From Granulicella sp. S156 (GTDB lineage: Bacteria > Acidobacteriota > Terriglobia > Terriglobales > Acidobacteriaceae): DNA of 64,000 nucleotides. Position 1 is the first letter of the stretch. Each line of letters begins with the position of its first letter. The notes under the pieces were generated by a model that saw only the letters and a program-made list of their open reading frames with translations, ran no database searches and was not told the DNA's origin. Below, piece after piece: positions 27,683 to 36,644 of the stretch. The position numbers and the translations under genes are program-made. The DNA lies in contig NZ_LMUH01000008.1 of the NCBI RefSeq assembly GCF_009766105.1, forward strand, positions 70,180 to 134,179, in the 5' to 3' direction.

Positions 27683-27913
27683 TCCGCGGATTATATTCTA
27701 ACGCTGCCACGATCGTCATCGTGAAGAAGCGCGTGGCGATGCGCGGTATACGTATCACTGTTTCCCCGTGCATCGCCTGGTGCGCCTAACCCTATGCCAT
27801 AGATGAGACGGTCGCCGAAGCAGACAGTCGTATCGGAGTTCCGGATACGCTGCGGCAGGTGCGCGCGCACGGTCCGACGCCAGCAGAACATGGAAGTCAA
27901 CGAGAGGATTCGC

Positions 27914-27942
27914 ATTTCGCTGGGCAATTTGCTCAGCGAAAT
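27914..27942. promoter_or_regulatory. 29-bp interrupted palindrome
   Basis: Arms ATTTCGCTG and CAGCGAAAT are exact complements. Inside them, after one mismatch, GCAA and TTGC pair around a single central base. It lies about 230 bases upstream of the regulator start and is followed by AT-rich sequence. Candidate operator. Confidence 0.5.
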
Positions 27943-28136
27943 ATTAATGCCAGAGACCGCCGCCCAGAGACGGCTCGGTATGCTCCGCCGGCCCATACCG
28001 CGCGAGAATGCGGACGTAGTACGGATCGTGAACGTTGCTAACACGACCTGCACTCCGCAACATACGCTCGTGCCACCATCTCCTGCAAAATGTTCGCCGA
28101 GATTACCAGGATCGCAACAGTAAGTGGATAGCCAGG

Positions 28137-28158
28137 TCACTACGCGCGCGCGTAGTGA
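28137..28158. promoter_or_regulatory. 22-bp perfect palindrome
   Basis: Arms TCACTACGCGC are exactly self-complementary around the centre, with an alternating CG core. No T tract follows, so I read it as an operator rather than a terminator. It is about 290 bases upstream of receptor 3. Confidence 0.5.
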
Positions 28159-28180
28159 GGCGACGGAAATCAACAGACAA

Positions 28181-28211
28181 TGCTCGGACTGCGCACTACG
28201 AAGTCCGAGCA
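28181..28211. promoter_or_regulatory. 10-bp inverted repeat with 11-base loop
   Basis: TGCTCGGACT and AGTCCGAGCA are exact complements. The loop contains CACTACG, also present in the arm of the neighbouring 22-bp palindrome. It could be an operator or an RNA hairpin in the receptor 3 leader. Confidence 0.45.
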
Positions 28212-28445
28212 GGAAATCCATTTCAAACCCGAATCATCTCTGTAAGTCAATGATTCCAAGGAGGTGTAACTAGTAACAAACAGTCGGATACTGTCCCATC
28301 GACGATGCTGGGCGCATAAAAGAGCGACGAACAAACAAGACGTTGCTCTGCGTCCCCCACCGATCGCGCTAGTCGAGCAAATGCATCCGGGATGCGATCG
28401 GGACGGAGCACCTTGCTCGCAGGTATCAAGACTTTTGGAGGCTTC

Positions 28446-31400
28446 ATGGCATCATCCAGACACAACCATCACCGCGCACAGCAGCACACTTCGACCCAAC
28501 CGAAGTTCAGGCTCGGCAAAACGCTCGTCGTACTCTTCTCACTCGTTTGCCTGTTGACTTTCGGAGTACCCGCTCTGCGCGCCCAGGTTCAGAACGGCAC
28601 CATCACAGGCACAGTCATTGACCCCGCCGGCGCCGTCATTCCAGACGCGAACATCACTCTGGCTGGTAAGGCCACCGGCCTGGTCCTCCACGCGCAGAGT
28701 AGCAAGGAAGGCATCTACACCTTCCCGCAGCTCATCCCCGGCGACTACACCGTCACGGTGGAGCGGAAGGGCTTCCAGAAAGCCACCACCACAATCACTC
28801 TTACCGTTGGGCAGACCGCCGACCTCAATATTCCGCTTTCGCTCGGCAGCGAGACCCAAACCATCACTGTGAACGCCGAAGCTGCCGCCAATCTCGACAG
28901 CGAGACATCCAATCTCGACTATACGGTGCAATCCAAGCAGGTGGATGATCTTCCGCTCAACGGCCGTAATCCCTACGGCCTGGCCACGCTTGCTCCGGGC
29001 ATCATGCCAGGCACCAGTTTCGGCGTCGGCGTTGCGGTTGCTCGCGGTGCGGTCGTCGCCGCTGCCACCAACAACTTCGAATCTAACGGCGGTATCGGCG
29101 GAAGCAATGAAATCCTCCTCGATGGCGTCTCCATCGTCGTTTGCTGCCAGGGTCAACCGGCTGTCACTCCCTCCGTCGAATTCGTCAACCAGTTCAAGGT
29201 GGTCACCAACAACCCACCGGCACAATACGGTCGCACCAGCGGGGCCGTGCTCAACATTGCCTCTAAGACCGGAACCAATGCTCTCCACGGCGATGTCTAT
29301 GATTTTCTGCGTAACGACAAACTGGACGCAGCGCCGTATTTCACCAAACGCAGCGGTGTTTATCCCTATCCCGGCCACAACGACTTCCGGACTCCGCATC
29401 GCGAAAACCAGTTCGGCGTCCTCGTTACCGGCCCGGTCTTCATTCCAAAGCTCTACAACGGCAAAGACCGCACCTTCTTTACCTTCAACTATGAAGGCAT
29501 TCGCAACTTCGCACCCACAGCCGGTCTCACCACCGTCCCGACCGCCTTGATGCGGCAGGGCATCTTCACGGAAGGGACGAGCATCTACGACCCGAACTCT
29601 TCCAACTCGACGACCCAAGCTCGCACGCCGATCCCGGCTGCCACTTGCAACGGCGCTGCGTACTCTGCAGGTAAGTGCATCCCCACCAGCACCTGGGATC
29701 CAGTGGCAACCGCATATTTGCAGTTCGTACCAAACCCCAATCTTCCCGGTCTCACAAATAACCTCAGTTATGTCTCTGGTTCAAGCGATACCGCCAACCA
29801 GTACAACTTCCGCGTCGACCAGACGATCGGCGCCCGCCATCGTCTCTTTATTCGCGGCACAAAGGACAACGACACGCACACGGCTGCCGATCTGTTCAAC
29901 AACTACGCCGGTCCCAACGGATGGAAACAACCTCTCGGCGCTTACCTGTTTGCGATTGGCGATGTCTTCACTGTCAACCCAAACACCGTGCTGCAGGTCA
30001 CCTATGGTTTCGCAAGCCAGACCAATTTGCAAATCGGCAATAACTTCCTGAACTTCGACTCCGCCAACTACGGGTTCTCCTCCAACTTCGCCAGCGAGCA
30101 GCAGATCGTCGGTATCCCTCTGGCAAGCTTCACATCTCTCGGCGGGGCGCAGGTTGGCTATCAATCCAGCTTCAACCACTGGTCCCATTACGTGCATTCG
30201 CTCAATGGCACCTTGCTCCTGCAGAAGGGCAAGCATGCGCTCACCATTGGCTACAACGGCAAGTTCATCTTGGAAAACCAGCTGGGTGAAGGTGATGGGG
30301 TGGGCAACCCGACGTTCGGTACAAACTTCACCGGCCCTGTCAGTCCGAACGGAGCCGTCACAGGCGCACAACAACCCTTCGCATCATGGGCTACGTTCCT
30401 GCTCGGCTATCCTACCAGCGGCAGCATCGCGCGTCAGACCCTCCCCGCATTCAACCAGTGGTGGAACGGCCTGTACTTCCAAGACGACTGGAAGTTCCTG
30501 CCAAACCTCACCCTAAACCTCGGCGTACGCTACGATCTCGAAACCGGTTTTCAGGAGCGGCATAACAACTGGGCCGACTTCAGTCCGACCATTGCGAATC
30601 CTCTCGGCGTAAGCGGAGGCGCCTTGTTTCTCGGCGCCAACGGCAATCCCAACCGCACGTGGGCGATGTCCACCAATGAGTGGAGCCCACGCCTCGGCTT
30701 CTCCTATGCCGCAACTCCCAAAACAGTTGTGCGGGGAGGCTTCGGCATCTTGTTCTTGCCGACCTCGGAACGTGGCTACAGCGATCCCAACATAGGGTAC
30801 AGCCAGACCACGAATCTACCCACCACGGCTACGGGTTACGAGCCGGCTGCGATGACGGAAAACTTCCTGCCCAATGGTGTTCTTCTGCCCGCCGGTCCCG
30901 TAGCCGGTACTGGGGTCAGCAATGGCACCTCGATCTCGGGCCTTGAGTATCGCAATCCACCCTCGTACCAGGAGCAGTGGAACCTTGGGGTGGAAGAGGC
31001 CCTCGGCAACACCTTCACCCTCGAGATCAACTACGCTGGCGGACATGGTGTCCACTTGCCATTGAACGAACGTCCGAACGATCTGCAACCGCAGTACTTC
31101 GGACCTGTCGGAAGTCCCACGACAACATCTCCATACTACAATCCGGCTACCGCAGCGGCAATCACTGCTCTTCAGGCCCAAGTGGCCAACCCGTACTACG
31201 GAAAAGTCGGTGTCGCAACCGGCGTTCTCACCAATGCAACCGTGCAGCAGGTGCAACTGGATGCGAAATTCCCGCAATATACCTCAGGAGCTATATCGGG
31301 TATTCAGAACGGCTCGGTAGGCATCTCTTACCAGGATATTGGTTCCTCCAACTACAACGCGCTGCAAGCCACAGTTCTCATCCATCGCCCCGGCGGTGTC

Positions 31401-32114
31401 TCCGGCTCGGTCTCCTATGTCTGGTCGAAGCTGCTCGGTACCGTCAGCGATCTCACCAACGGCTTTCTCAACTCAAGCGGAAACCCGAGTGTCCAAGACT
31501 TTTACTTCCTGAACAACGAGTACAGCGTGCTGGCGACGGATGTCCGTCATCGTATCGTAGGTACCGCAACCTGGGACCTCCCGGTTGGCCATAGCAAGCG
31601 CTTCGGCGGCAACATGCCAGGATGGGCCAATGAGATTGTCGGCGGATGGGAACTGACGACTCTCGTCGATGTCTACTCTGGACTGCCACTGAGCCCGACA
31701 GTCACTGGAACAACGGCCTTCGCAGGCACACGGCCAATGATTGTTCCCGGTGTCAATCCGCAGACCAAAGGCGGCTACAACCATCGCCTGGGTGGGACAG
31801 TATATGGACAAACTCAGGGTTACCTGAACCCTGCAGCGTTCGCCGTCCCACTCAGCTTCCAACTTGGCAACATGCCGCGCTCATGGGACAAGATCCGCGG
31901 GCCGATCAACTTCGATGACAACGCATCACTCATCAAGCAGTTTCCCATCCATGGCCAGTTCGGCATGGAATTCCGAGTCGAGGCGTTCAACGTCTTCAAC
32001 ATGGTTGAATTCGGTTTACCTAATGCTCAATTCAATAGCAGCACTTTCGGGCAAATCACTACACAAGCCAACCTTCCGCGCAACGTCCAACTCGCTCTAA
32101 AGGTTCATTTCTAG
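28446..32114 (+). CDS. Oar-like TonB-dependent outer-membrane receptor 3
   Basis: 1222 residues from the ATG at 28446, which is preceded by TTTTGGAGG; an in-frame ATG at 28392 has no such site. After a basic, His-rich start comes a signal segment (VVLFSLVCLLTFGVPALRAQ, about residues 27-46), then the regulatory-like domain (ITGTVIDPAGAVIPDANITL), a plug (LPLNGRNPYGLATLAPG, SNEILLDGVSIVVCCQG, QYGRTSGAVLNIASKTGTN) and a barrel ending ALKVHF. The CC pair in the plug loop is unusual. The gene diverges from the membrane regulator and the FAD/GH2 group, suggesting it imports the oligosaccharide those enzymes process (inference). It is followed by a hairpin and by receptor 4. Confidence 0.93.
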   Translation: MASSRHNHHRAQQHTSTQPKFRLGKTLVVLFSLVCLLTFGVPALRAQVQNGTITGTVIDPAGAVIPDANITLAGKATGLVLHAQSSKEGIYTFPQLIPGDYTVTVERKGFQKATTTITLTVGQTADLNIPLSLGSETQTITVNAEAAANLDSETSNLDYTVQSKQVDDLPLNGRNPYGLATLAPGIMPGTSFGVGVAVARGAVVAAATNNFESNGGIGGSNEILLDGVSIVVCCQGQPAVTPSVEFVNQFKVVTNNPPAQYGRTSGAVLNIASKTGTNALHGDVYDFLRNDKLDAAPYFTKRSGVYPYPGHNDFRTPHRENQFGVLVTGPVFIPKLYNGKDRTFFTFNYEGIRNFAPTAGLTTVPTALMRQGIFTEGTSIYDPNSSNSTTQARTPIPAATCNGAAYSAGKCIPTSTWDPVATAYLQFVPNPNLPGLTNNLSYVSGSSDTANQYNFRVDQTIGARHRLFIRGTKDNDTHTAADLFNNYAGPNGWKQPLGAYLFAIGDVFTVNPNTVLQVTYGFASQTNLQIGNNFLNFDSANYGFSSNFASEQQIVGIPLASFTSLGGAQVGYQSSFNHWSHYVHSLNGTLLLQKGKHALTIGYNGKFILENQLGEGDGVGNPTFGTNFTGPVSPNGAVTGAQQPFASWATFLLGYPTSGSIARQTLPAFNQWWNGLYFQDDWKFLPNLTLNLGVRYDLETGFQERHNNWADFSPTIANPLGVSGGALFLGANGNPNRTWAMSTNEWSPRLGFSYAATPKTVVRGGFGILFLPTSERGYSDPNIGYSQTTNLPTTATGYEPAAMTENFLPNGVLLPAGPVAGTGVSNGTSISGLEYRNPPSYQEQWNLGVEEALGNTFTLEINYAGGHGVHLPLNERPNDLQPQYFGPVGSPTTTSPYYNPATAAAITALQAQVANPYYGKVGVATGVLTNATVQQVQLDAKFPQYTSGAISGIQNGSVGISYQDIGSSNYNALQATVLIHRPGGVSGSVSYVWSKLLGTVSDLTNGFLNSSGNPSVQDFYFLNNEYSVLATDVRHRIVGTATWDLPVGHSKRFGGNMPGWANEIVGGWELTTLVDVYSGLPLSPTVTGTTAFAGTRPMIVPGVNPQTKGGYNHRLGGTVYGQTQGYLNPAAFAVPLSFQLGNMPRSWDKIRGPINFDDNASLIKQFPIHGQFGMEFRVEAFNVFNMVEFGLPNAQFNSSTFGQITTQANLPRNVQLALKVHF

Positions 32115-32439
32115 AACTTACTGGGTCCCGGGAATGGCAGATCTCAAGATCCGTCTTCCCTCTATTTTCGCTGTTCAAAGAGAAGCCAAAAACCTAAAGA
32201 CCGGTATCGAGAATTGGTTCAAGCCTCAGATCCTAAAGAGTAAACAATGTTTATAGCATGTAATCTTCTGTATTTCCCTTGTCAGAAATCGCGTCGACAA
32301 CGAATCTTGTGCAGCCGTTCGAAAGCACCCATCGAATATCCCCAACAGATAGGTGCCGTCGACGACGATTTTCCCTCACTTTTACTTGGGTGGTTTCTGG
32401 CAGAAATTCAGGCTTCATAAGAAGCTCGGAGAAAACAAA
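32115..32439. other. Gap between receptors 3 and 4
   Basis: 325 bases with the hairpin at 32130-32160 and the GGAGA ribosome site of receptor 4. No gene is visible. The AT-rich stretch near 32230-32270 may hold the receptor 4 promoter, but no clear hexamer pair stands out. Confidence 0.45.
32130..32160 (+). terminator. Hairpin after receptor 3, probable terminator
   Basis: GGGAA and GATC arms pair with GATC and TTCCC around a TCAA loop, with one mismatch and one bulge. TCTATTTTC follows. It starts 16 bases after the stop codon. Confidence 0.5.
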
Positions 32440-35400
32440 ATGTATTGCAAACACTTGGCCAGGTGTATCGCGAAGCGGTCGATGCAAGTCGTCTGCTTTT
32501 CGATCTTGATGGTTGTTATTCCGATGTGCCATGGACAGGAAACCTTTGCCGTCCTGGGAGGAAAGGTCTTCGACCCTGACAAGCGTGTAGTGCCAAACGC
32601 CACCGTTGTTGTTACCTCGGACGAGCGCGCTACGCAGTGGACGACGACCACAAATGGAACGGGCTCATGGCGTGTAGACGATTTGATCGCCGGCCACTAT
32701 CACTGGGAGATCAGTAGCAACGGATTCAAGACACTTTCCCACTCGTCGATTGAACTGCAAATTGGAGACCAGAAATTTGTCGATGCCACGCTCGCACTCG
32801 GCATAGCGAATGAAACAATCGTCGTCCAGTCGGCCACACCGCTTATCGATACCACGGCTAGCGTATCGGGTACCGTCCTCGACACCAAGATAATCAGTGA
32901 GTTGCCCTCATCGAGCAACACGCCGGTCGACATGTCCAAGCTGGATGCGGCAGTCATCTATCCGGCATCATCGAGTGATCCTCACCTCTATAACAATGCC
33001 AACTTATCGGCGAACGGAGTGAGAGCGGACGGTCTCTCCACACTCAATTTCACAATCGATGGCGGCACTGATGTCCACAGCCAGGCTGGTTCCAACTACA
33101 TTGCGTTTGTTCCACCGAGCGATTCGGTCGGCGAAATGCGAATTGTGACCAACGCCTTTGACGCTTCGATCGGTCGCGAGTTGGGGACGTCCATTCAGAT
33201 GTCCATGAAGTCCGGAACGAGCCAATATCACGGGACTTTATACGAAATCAATCAAAATGCTTTTCTGAATGCGCGCTCCTACGCGAGCGCACCCACCACT
33301 CCGCTGCCCCCGGTGCATTTCAACGAGTACGGCGGGACGGCAGGCGGCCCGATTATGATACCTAAGGTCTATGACGGCAAGAAGCATAACTCATTCTTCT
33401 TCGTCAGCCTGGACCAGCTTCGCAACGGGTCGCCGAACACCGTTAGTGGGAAAACAATGAGCCTTCCAACTGCACTGGAGAGGCAAGGAAACTTCAGTCA
33501 GTCGTTTACTACTGCCAGTGTCGGCGGCAAGTTGACGCAATATCCAATCCAAATCTATGACCCGCTAACGTGGAACGCTGCCACGGGACAAAGAAGTTTG
33601 ATCGACAATAACGGCACAACCATTCCCTCGAACCGAATCAGTGCTGTGGCAAAGGCATACTTTGCTCTCATGCCATTGCCCAATCAGCCCAATGACGCCG
33701 CTGCTAACAACTCGAACAACTATCTGAAGACATCTGATAGTGACCAAAACACAATGACAACATTGTCATTCCGAGTGGATCAAGCCGAAAATAATGATCA
33801 TCATACCTTCGCCGAGTTTCGTTGGAGCAAGTGGACAGACGATAACTATGACCCGTTCGGTCACGGTGAGGCTGAGGTTCTATCCGATGTAATGGAGACG
33901 CGCAAAAACTATGGGGTCACGGTCGGTCATGCGTGGACACTCTCTCCCAACCTGGTGCTGGAATTGAATGCCAACTTGACCGCATATCGGGACACTACAT
34001 CCAGCAAAGCGGTAGGAATAGATCCCACGACCTTTGGTTTTTCTGACGCGCTGGCGGCGGCGCAGCAAGTGAAAGGACTACCACTAATCACCGGCGTAGG
34101 AAGTGGTTGGGATGAGAGCGGCATGGGCATGAATCAGGCCCCGAACTATGCCGATAACCTGCTTTGGGAGTTCTATCCCACGTTTACGCATGTCCTGGGC
34201 AATCACACGTTACGTTACGGCGTGAACTATACGCTTCAGCAAGATGCCGAAGGTTCCCTGACCAACGGAGAAGTGACTTTCGGCTTCGGGACGAACTGGA
34301 CGACAGAGAATCCCAATGCCACAGCCGGTACGGGAGAAGGGTCGGACACCGCATCCTTTCTGCTCGGGTTGCCGACCTCTGGCTCTCAGGAACAGAACGC
34401 TACTGCTTTCTGGAGCCTGCCCTCTTTCTCTGCCTACGCACAGGACGATTGGCGGGCCACCCCGAAGCTGACGCTTAACTTGGGCTTGAGGTGGATGGTT
34501 CAAGGCGGGATCACGGAAAGGTTCAACCGATTCTGGAGTCGATTTGACCCCAATGAAAACCTTCCAAACATCACGGACTTCATTCAGCCAAAATATGCTG
34601 CCCTAGTGGGATCCCCCGGCACGAATCTCGGCCTTCAGGTTCTGGCGCAATATGGAGCGACTCCAAGTAATTTCAAAGCGCTCGGAGCCGTACAGTACGC
34701 GGGTGTCGAAGGTACGCCCAGAACAGTCGAGGACAACAAATATACGTATTTTCAGCCGAGGCTGGGATTCGCCTACCAGCTTCATAGCAACATCGTACTC
34801 AAGGGCGGCTTCGGACGCTTTGTTGGTCCTCCACTTTTCGATGTTTATCGTGCCAGCCAGACCGGGTTCAGCGCGTCCACGACCTTTCAGCCAACACTGG
34901 ACACGTACCACACTATCAACGCAACGATGGACAACCCTTTTCCGGGTGGCCTCACGCCGATCGTCGGAAGTGGCAATGGAATTTACACGAACGCCGGCGG
35001 TATCACCAGTTACTACGACCCGAAAGGAGGGCCGACTTATACATACGAGGCTGCCCTTCATTTGGAACACCAGTTGGGTAACTGGTTGCTGGATTACGGT
35101 GCGACGCTGGATTTGGCGGGCGGGATCTATATCAGCTACAACTTGGACAATATGCCTCCAGCAGCTTTTGTGGCAGAGTATGAATCTAGATTCGATGCTA
35201 CTGGGCGTCCGTTGGATACATTGCCGGGTGATCAGCCAGTCGCGAATCCATTCCTGGGTGCTCCATATATCACCAACGGCCTGCAGAATGACACGACCGT
35301 AACCGTCAATACACTTATCCATACGAATCCGCTCGGATGTTGCAGTGTCACCAAACCTGATGGGCGCTCGGATTTTTATGGAACGCAGCTTAAAGCAGAA

Positions 35401-36186
35401 CGCCGTTTTAAGCACGGTCTGGGAATGGTAAGCAATTTCAGTTGGACCAAGAAGATGGACACGACTGCTTACTATACCAATCACATTTTTTCCACAAACC
35501 TTAAGCGCACATTGAGTGGTGACGATATCCGGTTTCATATCGTGGTGAGCCCGACATATGTACTGCCGTTTGGCCGTGGAGAATTAGTCGGCCGCCATGC
35601 CAATAGTTATGTCAACAACATCATCGGTGGCTGGGAGGTTTCAGGAATCTATATCTTTTCTTCCGGCACACCCGTTTCGTTCCCGACGAATTCAAGCTAC
35701 TGGGATGGGCAGGACCCAGCACTCAAGTCTGGAAAAACCCGGGAGAAATGGTTCGATACCTCTCACTTCTACCCATTCCCTACTAAGAGCTATTCGACAG
35801 CTACTATCGCGAGTTATCCTGCCTGGACGGGAGTCGAAGGCCTCCCCGGTGCCTCGTGGCAACCGACTTCATCAACCGATACAGCGAGAAATGGCGTTTA
35901 CAACGACTATCGTTTGTGGAATACGAACAACTCGCCGTATTTTGGCGACGTTCGGAATCCTTATAGCAACAACCTCGACCTCGGGGTGCGCAAAACTTTC
36001 TCTCTTTACAGAGAAACAAAATTTCAATTTCGATTTGACGCGTTCAATGCCCTGAATCATCCTCTGATTACGGGACCAGATGTAACTCCTGGAGACGCGT
36101 ATTTTGGGCGTCTGAGTGGAACCATCAATTACGCGGCATCCAACCAGTCTCGTGTCATTCAATTGGGTGGAAAGATCATTTTCTAG
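32440..36186 (+). CDS. Oar-like TonB-dependent outer-membrane receptor 4
   Basis: 1248 residues from the ATG at 32440, with CGGAGA eight bases upstream; an in-frame ATG at 32353 would add 29 residues before the signal peptide. Signal segment SMQVVCFSILMVVIPMCHGQ (about 14-33), then a regulatory-like domain with a divergent form (LGGKVFDPDKRVVPNATVVV), a plug (ANGVRADGLSTLNFTIDGGTDVHSQ, IGRELGTSIQMSMKSGTSQYHG) and a barrel ending GGKIIF. It differs strongly from the tandem neighbour receptor 3, for example lacking the LNGRNP motif. It is therefore an old paralogue or a separate acquisition, probably with another substrate. Confidence 0.92.
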   Translation: MYCKHLARCIAKRSMQVVCFSILMVVIPMCHGQETFAVLGGKVFDPDKRVVPNATVVVTSDERATQWTTTTNGTGSWRVDDLIAGHYHWEISSNGFKTLSHSSIELQIGDQKFVDATLALGIANETIVVQSATPLIDTTASVSGTVLDTKIISELPSSSNTPVDMSKLDAAVIYPASSSDPHLYNNANLSANGVRADGLSTLNFTIDGGTDVHSQAGSNYIAFVPPSDSVGEMRIVTNAFDASIGRELGTSIQMSMKSGTSQYHGTLYEINQNAFLNARSYASAPTTPLPPVHFNEYGGTAGGPIMIPKVYDGKKHNSFFFVSLDQLRNGSPNTVSGKTMSLPTALERQGNFSQSFTTASVGGKLTQYPIQIYDPLTWNAATGQRSLIDNNGTTIPSNRISAVAKAYFALMPLPNQPNDAAANNSNNYLKTSDSDQNTMTTLSFRVDQAENNDHHTFAEFRWSKWTDDNYDPFGHGEAEVLSDVMETRKNYGVTVGHAWTLSPNLVLELNANLTAYRDTTSSKAVGIDPTTFGFSDALAAAQQVKGLPLITGVGSGWDESGMGMNQAPNYADNLLWEFYPTFTHVLGNHTLRYGVNYTLQQDAEGSLTNGEVTFGFGTNWTTENPNATAGTGEGSDTASFLLGLPTSGSQEQNATAFWSLPSFSAYAQDDWRATPKLTLNLGLRWMVQGGITERFNRFWSRFDPNENLPNITDFIQPKYAALVGSPGTNLGLQVLAQYGATPSNFKALGAVQYAGVEGTPRTVEDNKYTYFQPRLGFAYQLHSNIVLKGGFGRFVGPPLFDVYRASQTGFSASTTFQPTLDTYHTINATMDNPFPGGLTPIVGSGNGIYTNAGGITSYYDPKGGPTYTYEAALHLEHQLGNWLLDYGATLDLAGGIYISYNLDNMPPAAFVAEYESRFDATGRPLDTLPGDQPVANPFLGAPYITNGLQNDTTVTVNTLIHTNPLGCCSVTKPDGRSDFYGTQLKAERRFKHGLGMVSNFSWTKKMDTTAYYTNHIFSTNLKRTLSGDDIRFHIVVSPTYVLPFGRGELVGRHANSYVNNIIGGWEVSGIYIFSSGTPVSFPTNSSYWDGQDPALKSGKTREKWFDTSHFYPFPTKSYSTATIASYPAWTGVEGLPGASWQPTSSTDTARNGVYNDYRLWNTNNSPYFGDVRNPYSNNLDLGVRKTFSLYRETKFQFRFDAFNALNHPLITGPDVTPGDAYFGRLSGTINYAASNQSRVIQLGGKIIF

Positions 36187-36416
36187 CCGGGCGAGTGCCG
36201 CAATAATTTTGTAGGCCTCGACATCTGATTGTCGGGGCCGCTTCTAAGCGATGAAATCTTTCCTAGCGTTCGAAAGTGCATCTGCAAGATGTTGCGACTC
36301 TAGCCGGTGTGTGCTTTGAGGGGCGTTCCTTTGAGGATATTGCTTTGAGCGTTTCAACCCTGAACGCCAAGGAACCTGCGTTGCTTGCTCGTGTTGGCGC
36401 GATGAGTAGTGTTGCG
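36187..36416. other. Junction between receptor 4 and the GH92 remnant
   Basis: 230 bases holding the terminator at 36214-36239. The rest shows open frames on both strands without recognisable protein motifs. It may contain the scar of the GH92 deletion. Confidence 0.4.
36214..36239 (+). terminator. Terminator hairpin after receptor 4
   Basis: GGCCTCGACA pairs with TGTCGGGGCC (one G-U pair) around TCTGAT, followed by GCTTCTAAG, 27 bases after the receptor stop codon. The minus-strand GH92 remnant points toward it, so it may serve both directions. Confidence 0.55.
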
Positions 36417-36644
36417 TCATGTGTTCATGCCGAAGGAAGGGGTGACAAACGGCATTGTGCGGCTGTGGCCTTCCGGCCCGCTTCCGGTACCGATATAGAG
36501 GTTGCCCCATTCCACGGGATCTGCATTCGCATCCAAGGTGAGACCTGTAAAAAGAAGAAGGATACCGAGAGATCGTATTCGAGAGATCAACGAAGTACAG
36601 AGGATAACCCTAGGTTGTCGAAAGGGATGCTGCCAAAAACTCAT
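36417..36644 (-). pseudogene. Truncated N-terminus of a GH92 alpha-mannosidase-like protein
   Basis: Only 75 residues remain: a signal peptide (LGILLLFTGLTLDANA, about residues 29-44) and the family's opening motif VEWGNLYIGTGSGPEGHSRT followed by MPFVTPSFGM. GH92 enzymes, usually over 700 residues, begin mature chains with such an IGTG...PFVT..FGM segment. The frame then stops at 36417 and I cannot follow GH92 sequence in any frame to the receptor 4 terminator. Its ATG overlaps the stop codon of the phosphatase gene (ATGA at 36641-36644), so it was the last, translationally coupled gene of the operon. The catalytic parts are gone, and a deletion next to receptor 4 is the simplest explanation. 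Confidence 0.7.

Larger units (their letters stand above)
27683..28445. other. Divergent control region between regulator and receptor 3
   Basis: 763 bases with no convincing gene on either strand. It holds three strong dyad symmetries (27914-27942, 28137-28158, 28181-28211; listed separately), a small CACGAT/ATCGTG hairpin at 27708-27723 and the GGAGG ribosome site of receptor 3 at its right end. Confidence 0.65.

Noticed and set aside
28539-29618. 359-codon minus-strand open frame
   Set aside because: Antisense to the N-terminal half of receptor 3, which has a clear domain structure; the antisense product has none.
34603-35538. 311-codon minus-strand open frame
   Set aside because: Antisense to the barrel of receptor 4, without ribosome site or motif.
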